Part shown: positions 24,626 to 36,211 of the stretch, piece after piece
Numbering within the stretch: position 1 is the first letter of the stretch
Layout: the number at the start of each line of letters is the position of its first letter
NCBI RefSeq assembly: GCF_048773025.1
Contig: NC_133558.1
Coordinates: 19,450,501-19,514,500 of the forward strand
Length of the DNA stretch: 64,000 bases
Direction of reading: 5' to 3'
DNA from: Camelus bactrianus
Lineage: Eukaryota; Chordata; Mammalia; Artiodactyla; Camelidae
Notes under the pieces: generated by a model
The model's database searches: none
What the model was told of the DNA's origin: nothing
What the model saw: the letters and a program-made list of their open reading frames with translations, nothing else
Program-made: the position numbers and the translations under genes

Positions 24626-25760
24626 ATGCGGATCTGGGGGTCCCGAGCCCTCCTCCTGCAGCTCTCGGGGGCCCTGGCCCTGACCGAGACCTGGGCGGGT
24701 GAGTGCGGGGTCGGGAGGGAACGGCTTCTGTGGGAGAGGAGCGAGGGGCCCGCCCCGGGGTAGCAAGCGCAGGACCCCCCGGAGAAAGTGCGACGTCTCC
24801 GCCCCCTGCCCAGACCCGTCACCCCACCTCCCGCCCGCCCTCTCCTCTCTCCCACCCCGAGGTCCTGGCTCTTTTTCGAACTGCCACCACTTTTCCGTCT
24901 AGCGAGCCCCTTCATCCAAGCCCCCCTGTAGCCCCTTCAACATCAGATCCTGGGACCCGCGCCCGGAGGAGGGTCGGGCAGGGCTTCACCCCCACCTCGC
25001 CCCCAGGTTCCCACTCCATGAGGTATTTCGAAACGGGGGTGTCCCGGCCTGGCCTCGGGGAGCCCTGGTACGTGGAAGTCGGCTACGTGGATGACACGCA
25101 GTTCGTGCGGTTCGATAGTGACGCCCCGAATCCGAGGATGGAGCCGCGGGCGCGGTGGGTGTAGCAGGAGGGGCCGGCGTATTGGGATCGGGAGACACGG
25201 AGAAGCAAGGAGAACGCACACATTTTTCCGTGAGCCTGAACACCCTGCGAGGCTGCTACAACCACAGCGAGGCCGGTGAGCGACGCGGGCCCGGGTCCAG
25301 CTCACGACCCCCCTCCCCAGGGACGGGCCGGGGTCCCCCGAGTCTCCGGGTTCGAAGGTCACCCCGACATTGCGGGGCCCGCCCGGCCCTCGACCCGGGA
25401 AGAGCCGGCGGGACTTTGACCCGGTTTCATTTTCAGTTTAGGTTTAATCACTGTGTGGGGCGGGGCGGGGTCAGGGTCTCACACCTACCAGAGGATGTAC
25501 GGTGATGCAAGATTTGTTTACAACCTCCCCCCGTCCAACATTGTGACTTCAGATTCCCTGACTCCTCTTCTGCAAAGAGCGTCTGAAATTGTCTTGCCCT
25601 ATTAGCATAATGTGAGGAGGTGGGGAGACTTGCCCACCCCTGCCCCCCACGGACTCCTCCTCGCACTGACTAGTATCTCCTCCCTGATGGACTCCCCTGT
25701 TCTAGCAGAGGCGCCTCTTACCAAGATAGTTGAAATGTCGAAGAGGGTACAGGGTCTGGG
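24626..25760 (+). pseudogene. Classical MHC class I pseudogene with internal deletion
   Basis: Exon 1 (24,626-24,698) encodes a class I leader, MRIWGSRALLLQLSGALA and following residues; an in-frame upstream ATG lies at 24,590. Exon 2 (25,007-25,275) encodes alpha1 starting [15 protein letters not shown] and is nearly identical to the gene at position 1. It has a TAG at 25,162-25,164 in place of the usual Glu codon after RARWV, and is 269 rather than 270 bp, so it is also frameshifted. Exon 3 starts at 25,475 and stops matching after about 27 bp. It runs directly into class I 3' UTR sequence at about 25,502, so the rest of exon 3 through exon 7 has been deleted. CpG content is still high. It cannot encode a class I chain. 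Confidence 0.9.
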
Positions 25761-26254
25761 GTGGAAGTTGGGGTTGAGAGATGGAAAAAGATGACAATTT
25801 CAATTTGCCTGGCTATATTTGAACATTGCTATAGAGCAGTGACTCTTTGTGCCTCCCATTTCTCCCTTTTTAAATGTGTATGAAGATTATCCTGTGCCTG
25901 TCCCGCCTGTGGAGACAGATAATTCGTCTCTGTACTTCACAGGCCTTCAGTCCAGGAGGAACTGTACTTGAAGGGCTTCACTTACATAAATGCACGCCAG
26001 GAGCCTCAGCCAGACCTGGCCCTGATTTAGATGAGATTCTGGATTTTACCCTGATTCTGTAATAGAATGAGACTGGGATGGGAGGGAGTTTATTTTGCAT
26101 GTGGGAGGAATGCGGATAATTAGTGTCTAGAAAATCAACTGTGATGGTTTTCAAATGTCCACATTCTGTTTGACACTCAAAAGTCAGAAACATTATCTTC
26201 TGTAGTGGCTGTGCTCTTTTGCACTCCTGCCAACAAGGAATGAGTGTTTCTGCC
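25761..26254. other. Intergenic, nothing recognised
   Basis: Flank of the truncated class I pseudogene. Short frames only, no repeat family confidently identified. Confidence 0.4.
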
Positions 26255-27400
26255 CTGATCTGAATGTTTGTGTTCCCTCAGAATTCGTATGTTGAAATCC
26301 TAATGCCCAATGTGATGGTATTAGGAGATGGGGCCTTCGGGAAGTACTTAAGTCTTGAGAGTGGGGACCTAATAAGTGGGATGGGTGCCGGCAATCCTGT
26401 TCCCAGTTCCTAAGGTGTGGGTTTTTTCCACACTGCCAAGCACTTCTCTGACACCAGCCGAGGGGCCTACAGTTCTATTCACTTCTGACACTATCTACTG
26501 TCTCTACCTGGAGATCACATCAGATCCCACAGGTTAAGGGTTTAGTCTCACAAGAATATCCCCCCTACTTCAGGTGCCAATCACAAATCAAGGTTGTCAC
26601 TTATGCTTCAGATTGATCGGCTATAAATCAGTGGTTCCCAGGATGCCCTCCAGATTAATTTGCTAGAGTGACTCACAGAACACAGGAAAACAGTTTGCTT
26701 ACTGTTTCCCAGTTTATTATAAGAGTATGATAAAGGATACAGGTGAGCATCCAGATGGAAGAGATGCATAGGTTGAAGTATATGGGAAAAGACACCACTC
26801 TCCCAGCACCTCCATGTGTTCACCAGCCTGAAAGCTCCAAACCCCATCCTTTTGGGGTTTTATGGAGGCTTCATTACATAGGCATCATTGATTCAGCCAT
26901 TGGCCATTAGCAGTTATCTACCTCCAGCCCCTCTCCCCTCCACGGAAGTCATGGAGGTGGGACTGAAAGTAAAAACCCCCTAATCTCATGGTAGGTTCCT
27001 CCTGTGACCAGCCCTCATCCTTAGGGTAGCTGGGGCTTTCCAAAAGTCACCTCATTAACATAACGAAAGATACTTTTATCGCTTTCATCACTTAGGAAAT
27101 TCCAAAGGTTTTAGTAACTCTGTGGCAGGAAAAGGAAGGAAGACCAAATAAATATTTCTTATTGTGAATCACAATATCATAGTGCCTTTAAAAAGAGGTT
27201 TCAGAGAGATCCCAAGCCCTTTGCATTGTGTGAGCACATAGCCAGGAAGTACCAGCCATGAGCCAGGAAGAAAGTCCTTACCCAGCCTTGCTGGTGCAGT
27301 GATCTTGGATGTCCAGCCTCCAGAACTATGAGCAGTAACTTCCTGTTTACAAACTACCCAGTTGGTGCTCTATTCTTACAGCAGCCCTAACAGACCTATA
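26255..27400 (+). mobile_element. MLT1-like LTR split by another LTR
   Basis: Left part 26,255-26,401 carries the MaLR phrases TATGTTGAAATCCTAATG and GATGGTATTAGGAGATGGGG. Right part, about 27,181-27,400, carries CCAGCCTCCAGAACTATGAG and the closing AACAGACCTAT. Between them sits a second, younger repeat. Ancient ERVL-MaLR solo LTR. Confidence 0.6.
26402..27180 (+). mobile_element. ERV LTR-like element nested in the MLT1-like LTR
   Basis: About 780 bp with phrases common to old mammalian LTRs, such as GAGTGACTCACAGAACAC, CCAGTTTATTATAAGAG and GGGTTTTATGGAGGCTTC. No internal retroviral genes are seen, so it is a solo LTR. It inserted into the older LTR. The subfamily is not certain. Confidence 0.5.
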
Positions 27401-27429
27401 GTTCCTGTTGCTTCACATCCTCACCAGTA

Positions 27430-27830
27430 CTTGGTATTACCAGTTTTTATTTTAATTATTCAAATAGATGTGTAATGGTATATTGCTTTTTATTTGTATT
27501 TCCCTAATTACATATGATATTGAGTATCTTTCTATATGCTTTTTCATGCACCATCTGTTTAGTGTCTTTAGTGAATTATCTGTTCATATTTTGCACATTT
27601 TTTAATTGACGTACAGTCAATTATGGTGTGTCAATTTCTGGTGTACAGCATAATGTCTCAGTCTTGCATATACATACATATATTCGTTTTCATAGATTCT
27701 GCACATTTTTAAATTATCCATTTTCTTATTGTTGAGTTTTAAGGGTTCTTTGTATATTCCAGATGCAAGTCTTCTATCAGATATTGCAAATATTTTCTCC
27801 AAGTCTGTGGCCTGAGCTCTTTTACTGATA
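27430..27830 (-). mobile_element. Old LINE-1 fragment with a younger L1 tail inside
   Basis: Minus-strand L1 wording (TTCTTATTGTTGAGTTTTAAG, TCTTCTATCAGATATTGC). At about 27,600-27,700 a second L1 3' tail interrupts it (ACGTACAGTCAATTATGGTG and TGTACAGCATAATGTC). Confidence 0.6.
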
Positions 27831-28164
27831 AAACAACATACACCAATGACTAAATATAAGCATAGATTTGTATTTTACTAAAAAGACTAGTATTTTTCAG
27901 GGAAGAGAATAACTGGTTTCTGGGTAAATAACCTAGGCGACTGGGGGATAGCAGTTGGGGAGATGTGACGTGTGTGTGTGTTTGTGTCTGTGTGTGTGTG
28001 TTGCCTTCAGCATCATTTTAATTTTCTTGTGTGTGCATCAAAAAATGCTTTCAAAACTAAGTTACATTAAAATCCTTTAAACTCGTATTAGGATCCTTTA
28101 TACCTGACAGATCATGTCCAAATCGTGTTAAAACTCGTATTCTGATCCTCTATTCTAGGACCAG

Positions 28165-29680
28165 TGTTTTTTTAAGGCTTTTTTTTAGAGCAGTATTAGC
28201 TTCACAACAAAATTGAGATTGAGAGGAAGACACAGAGATTTCCATTTACCCCCTGTCCCCCTCCTACATGCATAACCGCCCCATTTATCAACATCCCCCA
28301 CAGAGTGGTACATTTGTTATAATGGGTAAACTTACACTGACACATCATAATGTCGACTGAAATAAATGCACAACCTAAAAATTGAGAGTTATGTTTTATT
28401 TGGCGGGAGGACTCAAGCCAGGATGACAGCCTCTCAGATCACTCTGAGAAACTGCCCCGAAGAGGTAGGGAGAAGCCAGGATATATAAGAGTTTTACAAC
28501 AAAAACCAGGTAGTTGGAACATCAAAAATTACTTGTTGACTGAAGAAAACCAGACAGCTCAAGTTAAATAATTTAGCACTTTTCTATGTATGGGAGGGAG
28601 CAAACATTTGGGCTCATTGAAATCATTCCTTTGACAAGCAACTAGCTATCTAGGGCCAGTATCCTGTCCTTTCTTGTTCTGAGTCCCCCAGAGTGCTCCA
28701 CTGTGGGTGGCTGCAGAGGCCGGGCTGCAGGCTTGTCTCCACTCAGGGGTTGGTGGCAGCAGCTGATGACTTGATGGCTCCAGCATTCTTTGTTTACTGA
28801 TATGGTTTGCAGTATTTTTCATTCACAATAATCACTCAAAGTCCAAAGTTAGCTTGTTTACCTCTTGGTGGTGTACATTCTATGGGTTTGAACAAATGTA
28901 TAATACACGTATCCATCATTATACTATACAGCTTTTCTTTACCGCCCTAAAAATCCTCTGTGCTCCTCCTATTCATTCCTCCCCTCTCCCTAACCTCTGG
29001 CAAAAACTGAACTCTACAGTCTCCATAGTTTTGCCTTTTCCAGAATGTCATATAGTTAGAATCGTACAGGACGTAGCCTTTTCAGATCGATTTCTTTTAC
29101 TTAATAATAAGCATTTAAGTTTCCTCCATGTCTTTTCAAGGCTTCATAGCTCATTTCTTTTTAGCGCTGAAAGTATCCCATTGTCTAATATACCACAGTC
29201 TATTTATTCACCTACTGAAGGACATCTTGATTGCTTCCAGGTTCTGGCAGTTTTTAATAAAGCTGCTATAAACATCTGTGTGTAGGCTTTTGTGTGGATC
29301 TGGGTTTTCAACTCCTTTGGCGAAGTACCAAGGAGGGCAATTGCTGGATCGTATGGCAGGTTTTGTAACAAACCACCAAAATGTCTTCCAAAGAAGCTAT
29401 ACCATTTTGCATTCCCACCAGCAATGAGTAAGAATTCCTGTGGTCCACATCCTCACCAGCATTTGGTGTTGTCAGTTTTCTGAATTTTGGCCATTCTAAT
29501 TAAGTGTTTAGTGGTATCTCATTGTTTTAATTCACGTTTCCCTGACGACTTAAGTTGTGGAGCTTCTTTTCATATGCTTGTTTGCCGCATCTGCATATTT
29601 TCTTTGTAAGGTGTCTGCTAAGGTCTTTTGCCCGTTTTTAATGGGTGTTTTATTGTCATTGAGTTTTGGGAATTCTTTGT
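28165..29680 (-). mobile_element. Old L1 3' end, interrupted by an LTR
   Basis: Minus-strand old L1 recognised by AGAGCAGTATTAGCTTCACA at the left and by TAAAGCTGCTATAAACATC and GGATCGTATGGCAGG further right. The block at about 28,353-28,835 is foreign and is listed separately. The 143-codon frame within is L1 sequence, not a gene. Confidence 0.65.
28353..28835. mobile_element. Solo LTR-like insertion in L1, artiodactyl-type
   Basis: About 480 bp inserted into the old L1. Phrases such as GAGAGTTATGTTTTATTTGG, GACAGCCTCTCAGATCACTC and CAGGATATATAAGAG are ones I associate with an LTR common in even-toed ungulates. No internal genes. Identity is from memory. Confidence 0.45.
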
Positions 29681-29682
29681 GT

Positions 29683-30540
29683 ATTTTTTTAATTGAAGTA
29701 TAGTTGATTTACAATGTTGTATTTGTTTCTGGTATACAGCGAATACCACACATATATATATACACATACATACTCCTTTTCATATTATTTTTCACTATAG
29801 GCAATTACAAGGTATTGAATATAGTTCCCTGTGCTATACAGTAGGACCTTGTTGTTCATCTATTTTATATATAGTAGTTAGTATCTGCAAATCCCAAACA
29901 CCCAATTTATCCCTCCTTCCCTTTCCCCTCTGGTAACCAGAAGTTTGTTTTCTATGTGAGTCTGTTTCTGTTTTGTAGATAAGTTCATTAGTGTCTTCTT
30001 TTTTTCTTTTTTTAGATTCCACATATAAGTGACATCACATGGTATTTTTGTTTCTTTTTCTGGCTTACTTCACTTAGTATTACAATCTCCAAGTCCATCC
30101 ATTTTGAGGCATAAAGCATTATTCTTATAGCTGAATAGTAGTCTGTTGTATACATATACTACAACTTCTTTATTCAGTCATCTGTTGATGGACATTTAGG
30201 TTGCTTCCGTATCTTAGCTATGGTAAATAGTGCTGCTATGAACATTGGGGTGCATGTATCTTTTCAAATTAGAGTTTTCTCCAGATATATGCCAGACATA
30301 TTAAGTGTTCCTCTATTCACAGATACCATCATTATATTGATAACAGCATTTAGATAAGTTACACTACCTTGCTTATATAAATCACAATTCAGGAAACATC
30401 CTTGAACACGTATTTTTCAGAACATGTGTGATTATCTTAGTATAAATTCTTTAAGGATTTAGTTATTTCTGCATCAAAATATAAGCACACATTTAAATTG
30501 TTGAGATGATTTGCAAAAGTGCCCTTTAGAAATTTTATAC
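29683..30540 (-). mobile_element. LINE-1 3' ends, younger copy then older fragment
   Basis: 29,683-30,300 is a well-preserved L1 3' region on the minus strand (TATAGTTGATTTACAATG, TTCCCTGTGCTATACAG, GGTTGCTTCCGTATCTTAGC). 30,300-30,540 is a more decayed L1 piece similar to 20,590-20,830. Confidence 0.7.
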
Positions 30541-30744
30541 TACTTAGCTTTATTTCAAAGCTGAAAGAAAGCCTGTTTATTAAAATTTAATATAGTCATT
30601 AATCCTATTATTTTTCCTAAAATTTCTATACCTCAGGATAGTGATGAACAAAAGACTCTGGACTTTAGACACCTTCCTTTGAGTGGTTAAGAATGTCAGC
30701 TTTGTACATAAAAAGCAAACTATAGTCACCAAAGAGGAAAGGCA

Positions 30745-31000
30745 GACGGATGGATAAATTAGGAGTTTGGGATTAACAGATACACACTACCACATATAAA
30801 ATAGATAAACAACAAGGACCTACTGTATAGCTCAAGGAACTGTATTCAATTTCTTGTAACAAGCTATAATGGAAAAGAATCTGAAAAATATATATATATA
30901 TAATATGTATGTCTGTGTATAACTGAATCACTTTGCTATACACCTGAAACTAACATTGTAAGTCAACTACACTTCAATAAAAATAAAATTTTTTAAAAAG
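30745..31000 (+). mobile_element. LINE-1 3' end
   Basis: Plus-strand L1 tail with GGACCTACTGTATAGC, TATACACCTGAAACTAAC and a closing AATAAAAATAAAATTTTTT. Confidence 0.7.
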
Positions 31001-32734
31001 TCAGCTTTGTGCTTAGCACACTTAAAAATAATCTTATATAATCTTTCAGATTCATTAATATTTAGACCATGTCTAGGGAATCTAATATTCAATTATTAAA
31101 TTAAATATTCTCTTTACTGTTTACTTTGTAACCCTATAATATTGTAAGAGTAAACACAAATTAATAAAGTTGGTAAGAAGAGAGGAAAAAAGAAATTTTG
31201 ATTCCAGTTTTCAATCCTATCAAGCTTTATAACCAGTATATTTTCCCTGTACTGGCAAGATCCTCATTAATCACTTTCATCTTTGCCAAGCTGGTAGATT
31301 TTAATTTTTATTCCATTTCTTATTCCACATTCTCATTTTTGTTCACATTTGTTGCTAATTTATTTGTTTGACATTTAACCTATGTGTCAAAGAATTTACA
31401 AAAATAATTGCACATGTTAAAGGAGCAGCTTGGAGCAAGAGATGTGTAAATACAAGTGAGCAAGAGACAATATGACTGAGAACCACAAGAAACAGTAGGT
31501 AGTACAAAGAGGCTCCTAAAACTTCAACAGTGTAGATATGAAACATAGAAAATAAGACAACCTGGACTATTTTGCATAAACAGAAAAGTGACGAGCCTGA
31601 AAATGCCGTGATGGAGTAGCGAGGATCAGATTTACTCTCCTGACTTAAACAGCCACAAATTCAGATAAATATATGAAACCACGGTGTTCAGACCTTGGAC
31701 ATCAGGCACCACAAGAATTGTGACTTCTAAAAGAAGGGAAACAAAAGCAGTGAGGCCTGCAATTGTCCAGCTTCCTTCCTGAAGAGCGTTTCCAGGACAC
31801 GGTGAGGGGAAGAGGGAGCTCTAATGGCCCCGTCATCTCACTGAGTTAAGGGGACAGAGCCGTGAATTGTGGAGGCCAGGCCTGCCAGAATGTGCAAAAT
31901 GAAGGCTCATGGAGAGGAATGCAGAACAGAAAAAGCACTGCAAGTCTGCAGAGAGTTCCCCTCAAGTCTTTAGCTCATCAGTGCATGCACGTAGGGAAAC
32001 TACCCAAGGACAGGGGGAAGAACAATCCAGAAGTATAACAGAGACAGTACATAGTGTTCCACAGGACTAGGAATAGTCCCCGTTCCCAGCCAGTCTGGAA
32101 AGCTTCATAATTTTCTGGGCATTGGATAGAATATTCAGAAAGATCTTTTGTCTGTTTTTGGGAATAATTATCCCTGGACTAAATACTTTTCAGTTTTACC
32201 TAGCAAATATTAAAAGTAAGGCCCAGAAAGATCAGTCTGTTTTTCAGTAACTTCATTTGTCCTAGAAATAAAAACTGAAAAAAAATTATGGAATGCAAAT
32301 GTATCTGCCTTCTAACCGGGTAAAATCATAATCTCTGGCATCAAATTAAAAATAACCAGGTATACAAGATAATACAACTTGTAAGAAAGAGAAAAGCAAT
32401 CAATCTAACCCAGAACTGACACACACAAATGTCAGAATTAGCAATGACATTAAAAGTTACCATAAATGTATTCCTTATGTTCAAAAATTTTTATCTAAGA
32501 GACATGAAATAAAAGACCACAAACTTCTAAAGATGAAAATGTCTAAGAAAAATGTACTGCATGTGTATTGGTAGATCAGTAGATTGTGTTGGATGTGTAA
32601 TGGTAGATTTGATAGTGCAGAAGACAAGATCAGTGACCTTGAAGACATTAAAATAGAAACTTTCCAAAATTATATGAAGTAATCATTATTACTTCATATT
32701 AGATTATGTATTATTAGATGTGTAACATATGTTC
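31001..32734. other. Intergenic, no gene recognised
   Basis: AT-rich sequence without recognisable coding motifs. Parts may be old L1, but I cannot assign a family. Confidence 0.4.
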
Positions 32735-33240
32735 AAGCAAGATTACCTATAATAGCCAAAAAATAGAAATGACCCAAATGTCCATGAACAGGTGAATGAA
32801 TAAATAAAAGGTGATATATCCACACCATGCAATATTATTCGGCCATGGAAAGGAATGAAGTACAGATTCATGCTATAATGGGAATGAACTTTTATTTTAA
32901 AATATTTTGCTACGTGAAAGCAATCAATCACAAAAGACCATACACTGTATTATTCCATTTATTTGAAGGGTCCATAATAAGTAAATCTATACAGACAGAA
33001 AGTAGTGGTTGTCCAGGACTCAGGGAATGTTGGAGGGAAATGGGGGTGACTGCTTAGAAATAATGGATATGTGGTGGTGGAAATGTTCCCCAAAAATGTT
33101 TCTGGAGTGATGAGAATGTTCTAAAATTGATATGGTGATTATTGCACAGCTCTGTGAATGTAATTTAAAAAACATTGAGTTTAAATGGTTGAATATTATA
33201 TGTGAGTTATATCTCAATAAACTGTTCTAACAAAAGTGAT
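32735..33240 (+). mobile_element. Old LINE-1 3' end
   Basis: Contains the classic L1 3' wording: AATAGCCAAAAAATAGAAA, CAATATTATTCGGCCATGG, ATTCCATTTATTTGAAG, and the terminal ATATCTCAATAAACTG. The end coincides with the start of the ERV16-like fossil, as it does at 4,050. Confidence 0.75.
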
Positions 33241-34640
33241 GGCTCACATTTAATGAAGTAAAGATGCCAGAACTGCCATGGTGATCATAAAGAGATCAAA
33301 AGGCTCAGAGAAGTGGGCATGCCAGTCTGAATCTACTCTAAAAACCGGAAAACACACAAGGTGACTATTTTGGAAGAAGCCAAGGGATACTCTGTTTATC
33401 AGGCAATAAGGAATGAGCAAGTAAGTGCCATATCAACCTCATTGTGTCTGTCCTTGGTAAGCTAGGGCTGACTCGAGGAGATTCCAGAACCTGGCTCCTG
33501 AGCATCAATGGGGATATTAGGATCCCAGAAAGCCAGAGGACAGGTGACAGCAAGGTAGAAGCAAAGTGTACAGAATTGCCAAAATAGCCAGCAATGTAAG
33601 AATTTAAGCCAGACAGTTCTGATTGCAAGGAATTTATGGAAATAGGTAATAGGCCATTGTACTCGTAGGGGCAAGATAGATGGGCAGCCTACAAGAGTGT
33701 TGCTTAACATTTTAACTGATAGATGAAGAACTGAGATTAATGGCTCCACTAGAAACTTCTGATTCCTTGACCAGTTTCCAGACCTGAGCCAGACTTTAGA
33801 CCCAGGATCCATTAATTAAAGGAGCATCTATGTTCCCTGTTGAAGTTTCCCGCAACACTATGGCAAGTGTGTAAGTAGTAATCCCCCAAAGGAAGGAATC
33901 AATGGCCACTTATTCATACACTGAAGGAAGAAAATACCCAGATCTTTGCTAGATCTGTTAGACACAGGGTCCAATTAGATACTAATTATTGGGAGACCAA
34001 AGCACCATCATGGACTCCCATCAGAGGAGAGACATGGGAACCAGGAAATAATTTGTGTCCTATCTCAGGTCCACCCATATCTCAGTGGGTTCCCTGGGTC
34101 CACACATGCACTTAGTGATCATTTCCTCAGTTTCCAAATATGTAATTGGAATGGATGTGTTTAACCAGAATCCTCACATTATTTCTCTGACCTGGGGAGT
34201 AAAAGTCAGTAGTAAAATAGGCCAAGTGGAAGCCCATGAAATAGCCTTCTAACCTCAGACAGGGTAGAAAGTTAAAACAATATTGGGTGGGGGGGCGGAT
34301 ATAGGTCAGTGGTAGAGTGCATGCTTAGCATGCACAAGGTCCTGAGTTCAATCCCCAGTAACTCCAATAAAATAAAATTTTTAAAAAATGAATTACCTCT
34401 CCCCTCCCAAAGTAAATAACAATTTAAAAATTAATTAATTAATTTAAAAAAAACATCAAGGGTAATGAAAGCAATTAATATCACTTCAACTACATAAAGA
34501 ATGCAGGGGTGGAGGGTGGTCTCAACATATTGAGTTAATTTGCCAGTCTGGTTCTTGCAAAAATTGGATGAATCACGGTAGGCAATAGTGTACTACCAGA
34601 AATTTAACTCAAATTAGCCTAATTGCAGTAGATATGCTGA
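33240..34640 (+). mobile_element. ERV16/ERVL-like provirus fossil, protease-region part (copy B)
   Basis: Paralogue of 4,050-5,265 in the same orientation. It contains an aspartic-protease-like active-site phrase (LLDTG) near 33,950 and a downstream ISSVSKYVIGMDV stretch matching the end of ERVL-type proteases. A SINE has inserted at 34,285-34,450. The element is broken, old and without recognised LTRs. The integrase-like piece at 35,030-35,600 is probably from the same provirus. Confidence 0.6.
34285..34450 (+). mobile_element. Camelid Ala-tRNA SINE
   Basis: A-box variant TAGGTCAGTGG, B box GTTCAATCCCC, then an A/T-rich tail. It lies inside the ERV16-like fossil copy B and is absent from copy A, so it postdates the duplication. 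Confidence 0.85.
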
Positions 34641-34751
34641 ATGTGATATATTTAATAGAGCAGATTTATACAGTTTCTGGTAAATGGTATAAGACTACTG
34701 AATACCTAAAAGGTATCTTTTCTTTTTTTTTCCATCGGAAGGAAGTACTTA

Positions 34752-34855
34752 GGTTTATTTATTTATTTATTTTTAGTGGGGGTACTAGGGTTTGAACCCA
34801 GGACCCCGTGCATGCTAAGCATGCACTCTACCACTGAGCTACACCCTCCCCTCCT
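34752..34855 (-). mobile_element. Camelid Ala-tRNA SINE
   Basis: Reverse-oriented copy: on the plus strand TTTATTTATTTATT is followed by GGTTTGAACCC and CCACTGAGCTACACCC. The tRNA head is well preserved. Confidence 0.9.
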
Positions 34856-35029
34856 AATAGGTATTAACTCAATTTAGTTGCATAAACAAATGACTCAGAT
34901 CCTCATGTCATCTACCACTGTCCTGCCTTTATCTTTTCCTCAATTCCCACATATGACCTAATGGGGAGTTCCTATGACCAGCTGACATAAGAGGGGAAAA
35001 CCTGAGCTTGGTTCACAAATCTGGTAGCT

Positions 35030-35600
35030 CTATGTTGGTATGAGCCAAAAATGGACCATTGTTGTGCTGCACCGTAGCCCCACTCAGGGATGATCAGAGA
35101 CAGTGCTGAGGGACCTTCCTTCCAATGGTCAGAATGTCAGGTGGTGCTCCCACTCAACCACATCTTGTAGAGACAAAAGTAGCCTGAGGTAAGAATATGC
35201 ACAAACTCAGGCAGTGACAGTGGCTTAACTGGGAGGGGCCTGGGAGGGACCTGGAAGGAGCAAGATTGGAAGATAGGGACAAGAATATCTGGGAAGAGGC
35301 GTGTGGTAGACACAAAGTGTTAGGATAATTGTTATCACATGGTAATGCCCATCAAAAAGTATCCACTATGCAAGAGACACTAACCAATCAAGTGCACAGG
35401 ATGACAGCCAGTAGGCATTAGTCAGCCTCTGTCCTTGGCCACCCCAGTGCTTGCATGACAAGCTATGAAAGGACCATCCACGGTTGTAGAGAGGCATAGG
35501 TCTAACAGTATGGGCTCCCTTTCACCAAGGCTGATAAAGTTACAGCCACAAGTGAACATCTGATCTTCCAGCAATAAGGTTCTCACGGCTTCCATTCATT
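35030..35600 (+). mobile_element. ERV16/ERVL-like provirus fossil, integrase-region part
   Basis: Carries a stretch resembling the ERVL integrase zinc-binding region, with LPFTKAD-like wording near 35,520-35,550. It ends at the 3' flank of the divergent class I-like gene. Probably the downstream part of the same old provirus as 33,240-34,640. Broken, no env seen. Confidence 0.5.
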
Positions 35601-35689
35601 TCTTGCAAAATTTAAGAATCTTCCTCTCCTTTAATTAACCCACCAACCCCACCTCATGGCAAGAATTACAAAAATCAAATTCACATCTA

Positions 35690-36211
35690 GATTCCTATTT
35701 TCAGTAAGGAGTAAGAAGCTACAATTCAGTGCAACAAGAGGTTAAGACAGGGATGGAGATGGCCCTGCTCTGCCTCTGCTGGAACAGGAAAGTGGATCAG
35801 GGATGAGAACACAGGTCAGAGTGGCGAGGGGTCTTTGGGGGCAGGGATGGGTGGTCTCCCCACCTCCTCACATTATGCTAATGGGAACACAGACACTTAG
35901 ATACCAGTTGCAGAAAGAGAAGTTGGAGATCTGAAGTCACAAAGGAGGGAGGTGGGGCATGAACAAATCTTGCATCATTCAGTCCCACACAAACCATTCT
36001 TTCTGACTGTGAAATAAAATAATCATGGACAAATTCAGGTCAATCACAGCAAGGGGTCAATTCTAAACAGCCCGTCATGTGCTCAAAATGTCCTACTCAA
36101 AGAATCGCCATAACATAGTGTGTCCCCTCTGCCTTGACCTCTCTCCCACTTTGGGCCATTTAGGGTCTCACTTTTAGGATCAGTGAGAGACCATCAGAGC
36201 CCAGAGCACTG
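35690..36211 (-). other. 3' end region of the divergent class I-like gene
   Basis: Minus-strand homology to classical class I exon 7, intron 7, exon 8 and 3' UTR. The place where the classical gene has its AATAAA reads AATAGGA here (near 35,695), so the ancestral polyadenylation signal is lost. The real transcript end is unknown. Confidence 0.65.

Noticed and set aside
28854-29285. 143-codon plus-strand frame
   Set aside because: The DNA is an old L1 3' end on the minus strand.
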